From assembly GCA_017885385.1 (NCBI GenBank), contig JAFNGF010000237.1, positions 1-23,657 of the forward strand: 23,657 nt of DNA. The letters run 5' to 3'. The translations under genes and the position numbers were made by a program. This document shows positions 14,004 to 21,126 of the stretch, piece after piece. The stretch is from Planctomycetota bacterium (GTDB lineage Bacteria > Planctomycetota > Phycisphaerae > Sedimentisphaerales > Anaerobacaceae). Each line of letters starts with the position of its first letter. Within the stretch, counting starts at the first letter, position 1. Below the pieces are notes generated by a model. That model did not search any database and was not told the DNA's origin. It worked only from the letters and a program-made list of their open reading frames with translations.

Positions 14004-14942
14004 CTAATATCTGTCGATCGGCAAAGAAATGCTGCCCTGCGGGTCGCGCAGGTTAATGTATTTGGCGCCATTTAGCAGCGAGCCACATTGCTTGTAATAG
14101 TTGTAGAGCTTCGCCAGTTTTTCCTCGTCCTTTGCCTCAAAATACTGCGCCCACGTGCCCACCTCGGCGCCCCAGATGATCTCGGTACTATCCTTTGCGT
14201 ACAGGACAATGTGTGGGAAGCGTTTGTCTTGTCGGCCTTTGAAGTTACTGACATCGATGCTGTCGATTTCGCCAAGCAGAGGTTTGCCTGGCGTGACAAG
14301 CTTATCCATTCGGTCCAGGCGGACCAATACGGCTATCGCTTCAGCCAGGTCGTCACGCTGCCAGACTTGACCGACCGCCGGCGTGCTTATTATCGGCGAT
14401 AAACCTTTTACGTTTACGATGGGTAGATTCGGCATCGGGACAAAATCCAGCACAACCCGCTCGGGGTCAACATAGAGCCTGCGCAGCCCCACTTTAACCA
14501 GGGCAATCGGCTTTCGATAATCAGCGTGAATAAGAATTCTATCGTAGGCGGCCTGTACTCTAACATTCGCCAGCCACGAAAGTTTCTCTTCAAGATTGGC
14601 TTGAACCAGACGGGCGGTATTTTCATCAAGTTTTAGACCTTGGGTACCAGATGCGGCAGCGGCACAGATTTTCTCTTTGAGCGGCTGATTAAGCCAGGCA
14701 GGCGGATTAACTAACTCAATGGCGGTGATTTTGGTGGGGACAGCCTTGCTTACGTACTTATCTAAGAATACAAGACCGGCCCCGACCGCCGCAAGGCACG
14801 CGATCACCACCAATACCTTGAGAATTCCCGTCAAACTCGTATTATTCTGATCGGCGCCACGCTTTTTATCTTTTTTGAAAAAGCCGGTCGTAAAGGAGAT
14901 TCTGCTGGTCTTGCTCTTTATTTTTTTTCTTGTGACTGCCAT
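14004..14942 (-). CDS. ftsQ: FtsQ-like cell division protein
   Basis: The product is 312 residues. A basic cytoplasmic N-terminus (MAVTRKKIKSKTS) is followed by one membrane helix, about 39-60 (GILKVLVVIACLAAVGAGLV). The POTRA-like region starts near residue 72 (ITAIELVNPPAWLNQPLKEK) and includes WLANVRVQAAYDRILIHADY, in which the 'W-(V/L)-x-x-V-x-V' strand and following 'P-x-x-I-x-V' element are typical of FtsQ/DivIB. The C-terminal part (GEIDSIDVSNFK, KDSTEIIWGAEV, AKLYNYYKQC, KYINLRDPQG) matches the usual FtsQ tail, where 'Y-I-D-L-R' precedes the end. It acts in the divisome as the scaffold for FtsL/FtsB. It follows ddl by 72 bases, as in the classical division and cell wall cluster, but ftsA and ftsZ do not follow. 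Confidence 0.82.
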   Translation of the reverse strand: MAVTRKKIKSKTSRISFTTGFFKKDKKRGADQNNTSLTGILKVLVVIACLAAVGAGLVFLDKYVSKAVPTKITAIELVNPPAWLNQPLKEKICAAAASGTQGLKLDENTARLVQANLEEKLSWLANVRVQAAYDRILIHADYRKPIALVKVGLRRLYVDPERVVLDFVPMPNLPIVNVKGLSPIISTPAVGQVWQRDDLAEAIAVLVRLDRMDKLVTPGKPLLGEIDSIDVSNFKGRQDKRFPHIVLYAKDSTEIIWGAEVGTWAQYFEAKDEEKLAKLYNYYKQCGSLLNGAKYINLRDPQGSISLPIDRY

Positions 14943-15014
14943 TGCTTTTTTCTTGTGAATCCCGATACATCGAGACCACTTTGCAGGAGGAGCGAACCTC
15001 TTGCACGACGGGTA

Positions 15015-16019
15015 TCACGCTCGGCGCTTCGCGAGCGGCGCATAGGCCGAGTCTACAATTCTCACGCACAAGTCGCTCATAGAAAGTCCTGCTTTGGCCG
15101 CTGCTTTGGGAAGAAGTGAGTGCGTTGTAAATCCCGGAATAGTGTTAACTTCCAGAGCATACGGGATGTCGTCTTTGCCCAGGATGAGATCGACTCTGGC
15201 AAAGTGCCGGCAGCCCAGGGCGTTAAAGCAATCCAGCGCCGCGGTTTTAATCCTTGCCGAAACAGCGGCATCGTCAATGGTATCGAACAGATACTCAGTT
15301 CGCTCATCAATGTATTTTGCCTGATAATCATAGAAGCCGGTCTTACTTCTTATCTCAATGGTGGGCAGGGTGATTAACCCCCAGCCCTGTGCTGGGGGTA
15401 GCCCCCGGCCACAGGGGCCGGGGCTAATGCCGACGGTTACTTCTCTGCCAGAAATGAATTTTTCAATCATGCAATCGCCGAATTCTATGCAGGTTTTTTG
15501 CGCAGCAGCAACAGCCTGGCGAGGGTCGGTGACAATGCTAATGCCGACACTACTTCCCTGCCTTAGTGGCTTTACTACATATTTGCGTCCAAGCTGCTGC
15601 AACTGCTCTTCAAGCTGCTCGATGCCGACGCCAGGGCTGAGTTCAAGTGCCGGCGGCACGTTAATACCGGCCTGGGCAAAGACTTTTTTGGCGGCCATCT
15701 TATCGAACGCCAATCTGCTGGCCCTTGGGCCGCTGCCTGTGTAGATAAGTCCTCTATCTTCCAGAAGCTGCTGGAGCTGGCCGTCTTCGCCGAATCTACC
15801 GTGCAGGGCAAGAAAAAACACGTCGATGTCACTATCGTCTAATATTTCCAGCTTGTTAGGCCCAATATCGGCAGTTACTACATTCAAGCCGGCTTCTTCC
15901 AACGCCCAGGCGACACAAGTGCCGCTTTGAATACTGATGTCGCGTTCTTCGCCGATGCCGCCCATAAGCACGGCGACGGTTAATTTGCTATTTACTATCT
16001 TGGATTTACAATTGTCCAT
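15015..16019 (-). CDS. ddl: D-alanine--D-alanine ligase with a repeat-encoded insert
   Basis: The product is 334 residues. The ATP-grasp enzyme joins two D-alanines for the peptidoglycan stem peptide. Motifs: VAVLMGGIGEERDIS (15-29), HGRFGEDGQLQ (73-83), KYVVKPLRQGSSVGIS (146-161), IEKFISGREVTVGI (185-198), ARVDLIL (274-280), YALEVNTIPGFTTHSLLPKA (287-306). Between EVTVGI and LPTIEIRSKTGFYDYQ, where relatives have only a few residues, lie about 19 residues (198-216) encoded by two palindromic repeats at 15374-15427. The first ~12 residues (DNCKSKIVNSK) come from a heptamer array, and no Shine-Dalgarno sequence precedes ATG 16019, so the true start is uncertain. It sits between murB (52 bases) and ftsQ. 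Confidence 0.92.
   Translation of the reverse strand: MDNCKSKIVNSKLTVAVLMGGIGEERDISIQSGTCVAWALEEAGLNVVTADIGPNKLEILDDSDIDVFFLALHGRFGEDGQLQQLLEDRGLIYTGSGPRASRLAFDKMAAKKVFAQAGINVPPALELSPGVGIEQLEEQLQQLGRKYVVKPLRQGSSVGISIVTDPRQAVAAAQKTCIEFGDCMIEKFISGREVTVGISPGPCGRGLPPAQGWGLITLPTIEIRSKTGFYDYQAKYIDERTEYLFDTIDDAAVSARIKTAALDCFNALGCRHFARVDLILGKDDIPYALEVNTIPGFTTHSLLPKAAAKAGLSMSDLCVRIVDSAYAPLAKRRA
15374..15427. repeat. Twin palindromes inside ddl
   Basis: The first palindrome is TTAACCCCCAGC...GCTGGGGGTA (15374-15400; 9-bp perfect stem). The second is GCCCCCGGCC...GGCCGGGGCTAA (15401-15427; 8-bp stem). They abut, and together start with TTAACCCC and end with GGGGCTAA. A similar twin arrangement lies at 18682-18740. 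The 54 bases are a multiple of three and keep the ddl frame open. Confidence 0.8.
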
Positions 16020-16020
16020 T
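15979..16020. repeat. Tandem heptamers at the ddl 5' end
   Basis: On the plus strand the units are GTTAATT, TGCTATT, TACTATC, TTGGATT, TACAATT, GTCCATT, in 7-base register with consensus TnCnATT. The array spans the annotated ddl start codon and codes for its first dozen residues. Confidence 0.55.
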
Positions 16021-16071
16021 CATTATAGTCTGGCATCATAAGCTAAGCACGATAGCAAGAATCCAGCGGCA

Positions 16072-16953
16072 CTACTTCCAGACCTCGATTTCCAGCTTAA
16101 GCTCGACGTCAAACTGCTCCTTGACCCTTTCTCTTACTGCGTCTATCAGCCTGGTGACATCGCGGCTTGTGCAGCCTTTGGCCGCGATTATGAAGTTGGC
16201 GTGTTTTTCACTGACGGTGGCTCCGCCAATCTGCAGTCCTTTCAGGCCGGCCCTATCGATCAGAGCGCCGGCGGAAACTCCTCGGGGGTTCTTGAATATA
16301 CAGCCGCAATTTCTTGTGTTCAAAGGCTGGTTGTTTTTTTTATGAATCCATATCTCCTTGACCGTTCGCATAATCTGCCCGGGATCGGCCTCGGCCAGTT
16401 TGACTTGAGCATTAAGGATGAATCTGGCCGTAATGTTTGTGCTGCGATAATCGAATACGAGCTCGGGCTTTTTCTTCTCAAAGATGTTGCCATAGCTATC
16501 CATCAGACTGACGGATTCTACAACGGCACCGACATCTCCAAAATTGCCGCCCGCGTTCATTCTTACTGCCCCGCCGACAGAGCCTGGTATTCCGGTTAGA
16601 GCCTCTATGCCTGAAAGCCCCTTTTGCACGCAGGTCAAGACCAGCTTGCTCAATTCTGCACCCGCCCAGGCGGTAAGCTCTTCGTCCTTGAATTGTGTCT
16701 GCGTGAACTGATCTGCTTCAAGTTTCACTACTGCTGCTCTGACGCCTTCATCGCTGATCAGCAGATTGGAGCCAAAGCCCAGCACGTAAATCGGTATGTG
16801 GTTTTCGCTGCATCGGCGGGCTGCTTCCTGAAGCTGCTCGATGGTCTTGGGCCTGATAAAATAGTCGGCCGGTCCTCCCAAGCCGTACCACGAGTGCTGA
16901 GCTAATGGATGATTGGTTTCAACTATTTCCTCTAAGTCGGCGAATATATTCAT
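16072..16953 (-). CDS. murB: UDP-N-acetylmuramate dehydrogenase
   Basis: The product is 293 residues, the length of type II MurB. It reduces UDP-GlcNAc-enolpyruvate to UDP-MurNAc with NADPH and bound FAD in the cytoplasm. FAD-binding segments: YVLGFGSNLLISDEG (56-70) and GIPGSVGGAVRMNAGGNFG (121-139). YRST (169-172) contributes the substrate Tyr/Arg. CGCIFKNPRGVSAGALIDRA (216-235) carries the catalytic Ser (about S227), and GATVSEKHANFI (244-255) and the C-terminal LEIEVW contribute the acid region. The start ATG lies inside the 3' end of murC (35-base overlap), so the two are almost certainly co-translated. The gene order murC, murB, ddl, ftsQ matches the classical cluster. Confidence 0.95.
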   Translation of the reverse strand: MNIFADLEEIVETNHPLAQHSWYGLGGPADYFIRPKTIEQLQEAARRCSENHIPIYVLGFGSNLLISDEGVRAAVVKLEADQFTQTQFKDEELTAWAGAELSKLVLTCVQKGLSGIEALTGIPGSVGGAVRMNAGGNFGDVGAVVESVSLMDSYGNIFEKKKPELVFDYRSTNITARFILNAQVKLAEADPGQIMRTVKEIWIHKKNNQPLNTRNCGCIFKNPRGVSAGALIDRAGLKGLQIGGATVSEKHANFIIAAKGCTSRDVTRLIDAVRERVKEQFDVELKLEIEVWK

Positions 16954-18472
16954 CTGTTACCTTCCAGATATCGCCTGCGCCCATCGTGATGACCAGATCG
17001 CCGGCGGCTACATTTGCCTGCAGATAGTCGCAAATTGCCCCGAAGTCGTCGATAAATACGGCGTCTGTGCCGTTAGCCCGCATCTTATCGACCAGCATCT
17101 CTGCGTTGACTTCTTTTTTGCTCTGCTGCGAGTCGCGGACAAAGTAGATTTCCGGCACTATTGTTACGTCGGCAAGCTTAAAACTTTCGGCAAAATCATC
17201 AAGCAAAAATCTTGTCCTGCTGTATTGATGGGGCTGGAAAATGCACCAGATTCGTTTGGGCTGATACCTTTGCCGGACTGCTGCAAGGCTCGCCTTTATT
17301 TCGGTGGGGTGATGAGCGTAATCGTCCAGTACGGCGACCCCCCCAAGCTGGGCTTTCAGCATCAGCCGGCGATCGACCCCGGTGAAGCTGGGCAGCAGCT
17401 GGAGAACCTGCTGACAAGGAACGCCCACGTTGACCGCCATAGCAACCACAGCCAGCGCATTTAGGACGTTGTGCTTGCCCGGCAGCGATATCCTGGCCGG
17501 CCCAAGCACATCGCCGTTATGATAGACGTCAAAAGCATAAAGGCCGTCATGTAGAACGAGACTCTGAGCATAGAAGTTGCAGCTTGCATCAAGCCCGAAT
17601 GTTTCACATCGGACAAGACTGTCATTCCCGCGAAAGCGGGAATCCGTAATTATTTTTGCCAGGTTTGGATCGCGGCCATTCGCAATCAGCACGCCGCCCG
17701 GTTTTACGCCCAGGGCAAATTCAGTAAATGCTCCCACTATCTCATCTTCGTTCTTATAGTAGTCAAGGTGGTCCTCCTCTATGTTGAGTATGCAGGCGAT
17801 CTTGGGGCGCAGGTTCAAAAAGCTACGGTCGTACTCGCAGGCCTCGGCGATAAAATACTCGCTATCTCCCACGCCGGAAGAGCTGCCTAATTGGCTGACT
17901 TCGGCGCCGACAACAAAGTTCACATCGATGCCTGCTTGTCTTAGCAGATAGGCAAGCCAGCCGCTGGTCGTGCTCTTTCCGTGAGTGCCGGCTATCGCTA
18001 TGCCCTCATAGCAGTTCATTAGCTGGCCCAACATCTGGGCGTATTTATAGATTTTACATCCTTGACGCTGCGCGAGTTTCAATTCAGGATTATCCGGTTT
18101 TATGGCTGCCGAAATAACGACCGCATCCATTTCAGGGCTGAGGTTGCTGGGGCTGTGGCCGATCTTTATATCGGCTCCCAACTCGGAGAGCTTCTCTGTT
18201 ACGGCAGTTGCGGTTTGGTCGGAGCCGGCTACGATCGCATTCTGCTTTATCAAAAGCTGCGCCAGTCCGCTCATTCCGATACCGCCTGCGCCGATAAAGT
18301 GGAATTTTTTGCCTGCTAAGCTCCCCGATAAATCGGGGCTGAAATTTACCACCTCATATCTGTGCACAGCTTTTACACCTCTTTTATCATCGCCGCCGCT
18401 GTCCCGATAGATCGGGGCAAACCGGCGGGGGGAATCCAGGTTATTACAGGCTTGTATGTTCGGCTTGCTCAT
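16919..18472 (-). CDS. murC: UDP-N-acetylmuramate--L-alanine ligase with repeat-derived segments
   Basis: The product is 517 residues, somewhat long for MurC. It adds L-alanine to UDP-MurNAc using ATP. Motifs: KKFHFIGAGGIGMSGLA (55-71, UDP-binding Rossmann), GIAIAGTHGKSTTSGWLAYL (157-176, ATP P-loop), ILNIEEDHLDYY (228-239), GKHNVLNALAV (332-342), DDYAHHPTEIKASL (383-396) and QPHQYSRTR (413-421). Residues 277-285 (DSRFRGNDS) are encoded by an ATTCCC repeat. Residues about 19-23 and 44-51 are encoded by CCCGAT/ATCGGG palindromes. Two starts are possible: ATG 18472 (AAAGGA upstream) or GTG 18367 (AGAGGT eight bases upstream), which would remove the first 35 residues. Family members begin close to the Rossmann motif, which favours the shorter form. 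Confidence 0.95.
   Translation of the reverse strand: MSKPNIQACNNLDSPRRFAPIYRDSGGDDKRGVKAVHRYEVVNFSPDLSGSLAGKKFHFIGAGGIGMSGLAQLLIKQNAIVAGSDQTATAVTEKLSELGADIKIGHSPSNLSPEMDAVVISAAIKPDNPELKLAQRQGCKIYKYAQMLGQLMNCYEGIAIAGTHGKSTTSGWLAYLLRQAGIDVNFVVGAEVSQLGSSSGVGDSEYFIAEACEYDRSFLNLRPKIACILNIEEDHLDYYKNEDEIVGAFTEFALGVKPGGVLIANGRDPNLAKIITDSRFRGNDSLVRCETFGLDASCNFYAQSLVLHDGLYAFDVYHNGDVLGPARISLPGKHNVLNALAVVAMAVNVGVPCQQVLQLLPSFTGVDRRLMLKAQLGGVAVLDDYAHHPTEIKASLAAVRQRYQPKRIWCIFQPHQYSRTRFLLDDFAESFKLADVTIVPEIYFVRDSQQSKKEVNAEMLVDKMRANGTDAVFIDDFGAICDYLQANVAAGDLVITMGAGDIWKVTDEYIRRLRGNS
17621..17645. repeat. Intact ATTCCC...GGGAAT repeat inside murC
   Basis: The core ATTCCCGCGAAAGCGGGAAT, preceded by GTC and followed by CC, lies wholly within murC and keeps the frame. 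It encodes DSRFRGNDS in the reverse direction. This is the least decayed of at least four copies in the window. Confidence 0.85.
18319..18340. repeat. Palindrome in the murC 5' part
   Basis: AGCTCCCCGATA followed by AATCGGGGCT has a 7-bp CCCCGAT/ATCGGGG stem. A second short palindrome, CCCGATAGATCGGGG, lies at 18403-18417, also inside the long murC frame. Confidence 0.7.
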
Positions 18473-18488
18473 AGCATCCTTTCTCTCG

Positions 18489-18598
18489 GCTCCCTCGACT
18501 GCACTCGGGACAAGTTTGTCAGAGCCTGCCCTGACCCCCGCTTTCGCGGGGGTGACGTCATTCCTGCGAAAGCAGGAATTGCCGAAGGGACAGGTCTG
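18489..18598. repeat. Composite repeat: ATTCCC pair inside a CCTTCGG repeat
   Basis: CAGAGCCTGCCCTGA and TTGCCGAAGGGACAG are the halves that are nearly adjacent at 1909-1938. Here they are separated by CCCCCGCTTTCGCGGGGGTGAC (18534-18556 region) and GTCATTCCTGCGAAAGCAGG (from 18557), two ATTCCC-family units. The upstream half begins CCCTCGACTGCACTCGGGAC. Confidence 0.65.
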
Positions 18599-18649
18599 TG
18601 CAGATTCTTCCCTGACAAATACGCAAGCAGTGTAGCACAGAAAAGATGC

Positions 18650-18680
18650 AAAAAAAAGAAAAAAGCCCGCCCTGAGCGGG
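18650..18680 (-). terminator. Rho-independent terminator-like hairpin facing murC
   Basis: On the minus strand CCCGC, loop TCAGG, GCGGG is followed by CTTTTTTCTTTTTTTT, a good intrinsic terminator. It would stop transcription running from the GH97 side towards murC. No minus-strand gene ends there now. Confidence 0.55.
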
Positions 18681-18681
18681 A

Positions 18682-18740
18682 TAACCCCGCAATAAATTGC
18701 GGGGCTAACCGGTTAACCCCGCCATCACTATGGCGGGGTT
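18682..18740. repeat. Twin palindromes with TAACCCC/GGGGCTAA ends
   Basis: The first is TAACCCCGCAA...TTGCGGGGCTAA (18682-18708). The second is TTAACCCCGCCAT...ATGGCGGGGTT (18713-18740). A CCGG separates them. The layout matches the twin palindromes inside ddl at 15374-15427, but the hearts differ. Confidence 0.75.
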
Positions 18741-18865
18741 CTTGCCGGCCAAATGGTCACAAAGTACAATACGCCAAGTTCGGCGCCCGATTTTCTCTCA
18801 GAGCTGCCTCTGACGGGCTGGCAACCTATTCGTGGACATTAAGCAGCATTATTGGAGACCAAATC

Positions 18866-20773
18866 ATGTGTAAAAGAACCAGATTCCTTATTGTGATTGC
18901 CGGTCTTTCGGTAATCGTAGGTGCGGCAAACCCACTGTGGGCGGAACCGGCTGCAGACCAGGTCCAGGTTCTCAGTCCGGATGGCAACGTGCAATTGAAA
19001 TTCCTCCTGGACCAGGGCCGCCTGGACTACACCATAACGTTCAAAAACAAGGCGGTGATTGAGAGATCGCGTGTGCAGCTCAGTGTGGACGGCGTCGATC
19101 TCTCGCAAGGGCTGGAGCTTGGCAGCGTAGAGCGATACCAGGTGAAAGAGACCTACCCTTGGCGCGGCGTACACTGCCAAGCTGTCAATAACTGTAACGG
19201 CGTAAGAATCTCCCTCAAGCATAGCAAAAGCAATACCAGCTACACCCTGGATGCTCGGTCATTCAACGATGCCGTTGCATTTCGCTACATTATTCCTGGT
19301 GGTGAGAGTGTAAGAGTGCCGGACGAGGCCACCACATTTGTCATTCCGGCCGGCAGTACCGTCTGGCACCACGACCTCGAAGGCCACTACGAGGACGTGC
19401 ACGACAAGAATGACGTAGGCGACATCCGGGCCGGTCAGTGGGTCGCGCCGCCCATGACGTTCAAACTGCCGGGCGGCGCCGGCTACTCCTCGATTACCGA
19501 GGCGGCGCTGGTAAACTACAGCGGCATGGCGCTACAGTGCGATGGAAATCGCGGATTCAACCTGGTTCTCGGTCACAAGCATCACGTTTCCTACCCATAC
19601 AGGCTGCGGTATAAAGACGAGATCGAGCGTGTGTCCAGGCCGGCCGCCGTTTCCGGAACGATCACCTCGCCCTGGAGGGTCGTAATGATTGGAGCGGATC
19701 TAAATACGCTGGTGAACTGCGATGTGGTTCATAATCTTTGTCCGCCCCCGGACCCGAATCTTTTCCCCGAGGGGATCAACACCGACTGGGTCAAGCCGGG
19801 ACGGGCGGTGTGGCGTTACCTCGACGGCGGAGGAAGCTCATTGGAGGATATGAAGGAGTTCTCACGCCTGGCCGGCCAGTTAGGTTTCGAATATCACGTG
19901 ATCGAGGGCTTCTGGTCCAGGTGGAGCGATGAGCAGATAAAAGAGCTGGTGGATTATTCGCGGCAGCAGGGAGTTGGTTTATGGTTCTGGAGGCACTCCA
20001 GAGAGCTTCGCACGCCCGAAGCACGAGAGGCATTTTTTAAGAGATTGCACGACCTCGGCGTAGTCGGAGCTAAGATTGACTTTTTCGATCACGAGCATAA
20101 AGACGTCATCGATCACTACACTGCGTTGCTCAAGGAAGCTGCCAAATACCATGTGCTGGTCAACTTCCACGGGGCAAATAAGCCCACAGGCGAGGCGCGG
20201 ACCTGGCCCAACGAGATGGTCCGCGAGGCCGTTAGGGGCATGGAGGCCAGCAAGCTGGCCGACCGGGCCAGTCACAACGTGACCCTGCCTTTCACTCGCT
20301 ATCTGGCGGGTCACGGCGATTATACGCCCGTGCACTTCGGCGCACGCCGGGCAAACACCACCTGGACGCACCAGATCGCTACCGCTGCCGTTTTCAACTC
20401 GCCTCTACTGACTTACGGTGCGCAGCCGGCGAACATCCTGAAGAACCCCGGCGTCGAGATGATAAAAAGCATCCCGGCCGTCTGGGATGAAACCATCGTT
20501 CTGCCCGTTTCGCAGATCGGCGAAATCGCCGCGTTTGCGCGACGCAGCGGCGATACGTGGTTTCTGGCCATCCTAAACGGCATAGTTACCAGAACTGTTC
20601 AAGTTCGTCTCTCATTCCTCGGTCAAGGTCAGTACCGTGCGATGCTTATACGAGACGACAAAGACAATGACGCGGCTCTGCAGGTTGAGAATGAAACCCT
20701 GAACCAAAAAGACACGCTTTCGGTTGATTTGCGTGCCGGCGGCGGTTTCGTCGGACGCTTCGCCAGGAATTGA
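18866..20773 (+). CDS. Secreted GH97-family glycoside hydrolase
   Basis: The product is 635 residues from ATG 18866, supported by GGAG eight bases upstream; upstream in-frame codons run through repeats and are rejected. A signal peptide is visible at 1-26 (MCKRTRFLIVIAGLSVIVGA...PLWA), so the enzyme is exported. The N-terminal beta-sandwich begins QVLSPDGNVQLKFLLDQGRL, the middle is a (beta/alpha)8 barrel (WRYLDGGGSSLEDMKEFSRL, EYHVIEGFWSRW, GVGLWFWRHSRE, GAKIDFFDHEHKD, VLVNFHGANKPTGEARTWPN) and the end is a small beta domain. D405 in KIDFFD aligns with the catalytic nucleophile of retaining GH97 members; inverting alpha-glucosidases (SusB type) lack an acid there. A retaining alpha-galactosidase-like activity is therefore more likely, as inference. 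Substrate unproven. Confidence 0.9.
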   Translation: MCKRTRFLIVIAGLSVIVGAANPLWAEPAADQVQVLSPDGNVQLKFLLDQGRLDYTITFKNKAVIERSRVQLSVDGVDLSQGLELGSVERYQVKETYPWRGVHCQAVNNCNGVRISLKHSKSNTSYTLDARSFNDAVAFRYIIPGGESVRVPDEATTFVIPAGSTVWHHDLEGHYEDVHDKNDVGDIRAGQWVAPPMTFKLPGGAGYSSITEAALVNYSGMALQCDGNRGFNLVLGHKHHVSYPYRLRYKDEIERVSRPAAVSGTITSPWRVVMIGADLNTLVNCDVVHNLCPPPDPNLFPEGINTDWVKPGRAVWRYLDGGGSSLEDMKEFSRLAGQLGFEYHVIEGFWSRWSDEQIKELVDYSRQQGVGLWFWRHSRELRTPEAREAFFKRLHDLGVVGAKIDFFDHEHKDVIDHYTALLKEAAKYHVLVNFHGANKPTGEARTWPNEMVREAVRGMEASKLADRASHNVTLPFTRYLAGHGDYTPVHFGARRANTTWTHQIATAAVFNSPLLTYGAQPANILKNPGVEMIKSIPAVWDETIVLPVSQIGEIAAFARRSGDTWFLAILNGIVTRTVQVRLSFLGQGQYRAMLIRDDKDNDAALQVENETLNQKDTLSVDLRAGGGFVGRFARN

Positions 20774-21126
20774 GAAGCCCAAGCTCAATTTAGTATAGCC
20801 CGGATTTCCCAAGTAGTTCGTGACAAATCAACAGGATTTTGATAGTATATTGGGGAAACGATCATGTTCCTCCGCATGCAGGGGGTTCTACTTAAAACTA
20901 CCTACTGACAATAGTAGCTTCACGGTATAGTAACGCAGAACCGAACTACTTTATAGAACCAAGTTTTCTTGATAACATGATATTTTTGGTGTTATCGAGT
21001 TAGAACACCTAAGAAAATATACAGTTTTAAGAGTTTGGGAAGGTAGTTCGATAATGCCCTCCAGGTGTTATCAGGAAAACTAAATAATAACTTGTTAGAC
21101 AAGAAGAACTACAGAAGGAATGAACG
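20774..21126. promoter_or_regulatory. Intergenic region with repeated short motifs before the beta-propeller gene
   Basis: AAGTAGTTCG occurs at 20811-20820, as its exact complement CGAACTACTT at 20942-20951, and as GGTAGTTCG at 21042-21050. GGTGTTATC occurs at 20988-20996 and 21064-21072; the first pairs with GATAACA at 20971-20977. AACACCT (21004-21010) pairs with AGGTGTT (21063-21069). A weak AATTGAG/CTCAATT hairpin overlaps the GH97 stop. These look like operator or RNA-structure elements; no gene is visible. Confidence 0.4.

Larger units (their letters stand above)
18473..18865. other. Divergent murC/GH97 intergenic region packed with repeats
   Basis: Almost all of these ~390 bases are repeats: a nested CCTTCGG/ATTCCC composite (18489-18598), a minus-strand terminator-like hairpin (18650-18680) and twin palindromes (18682-18740). 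A long plus-strand frame crosses the region from 18362, but it has no coding signature before ATG 18866, so I exclude it. Promoters for both divergent genes must lie here; none is clear. Confidence 0.6.

Noticed and set aside
18362..18865. Long 5' extension of the GH97 frame (about 168 extra codons)
   Set aside because: It runs through palindromes and CCTTCGG/ATTCCC repeats and overlaps murC. ATG 18866 has a good ribosome binding site and is followed at once by a signal peptide.
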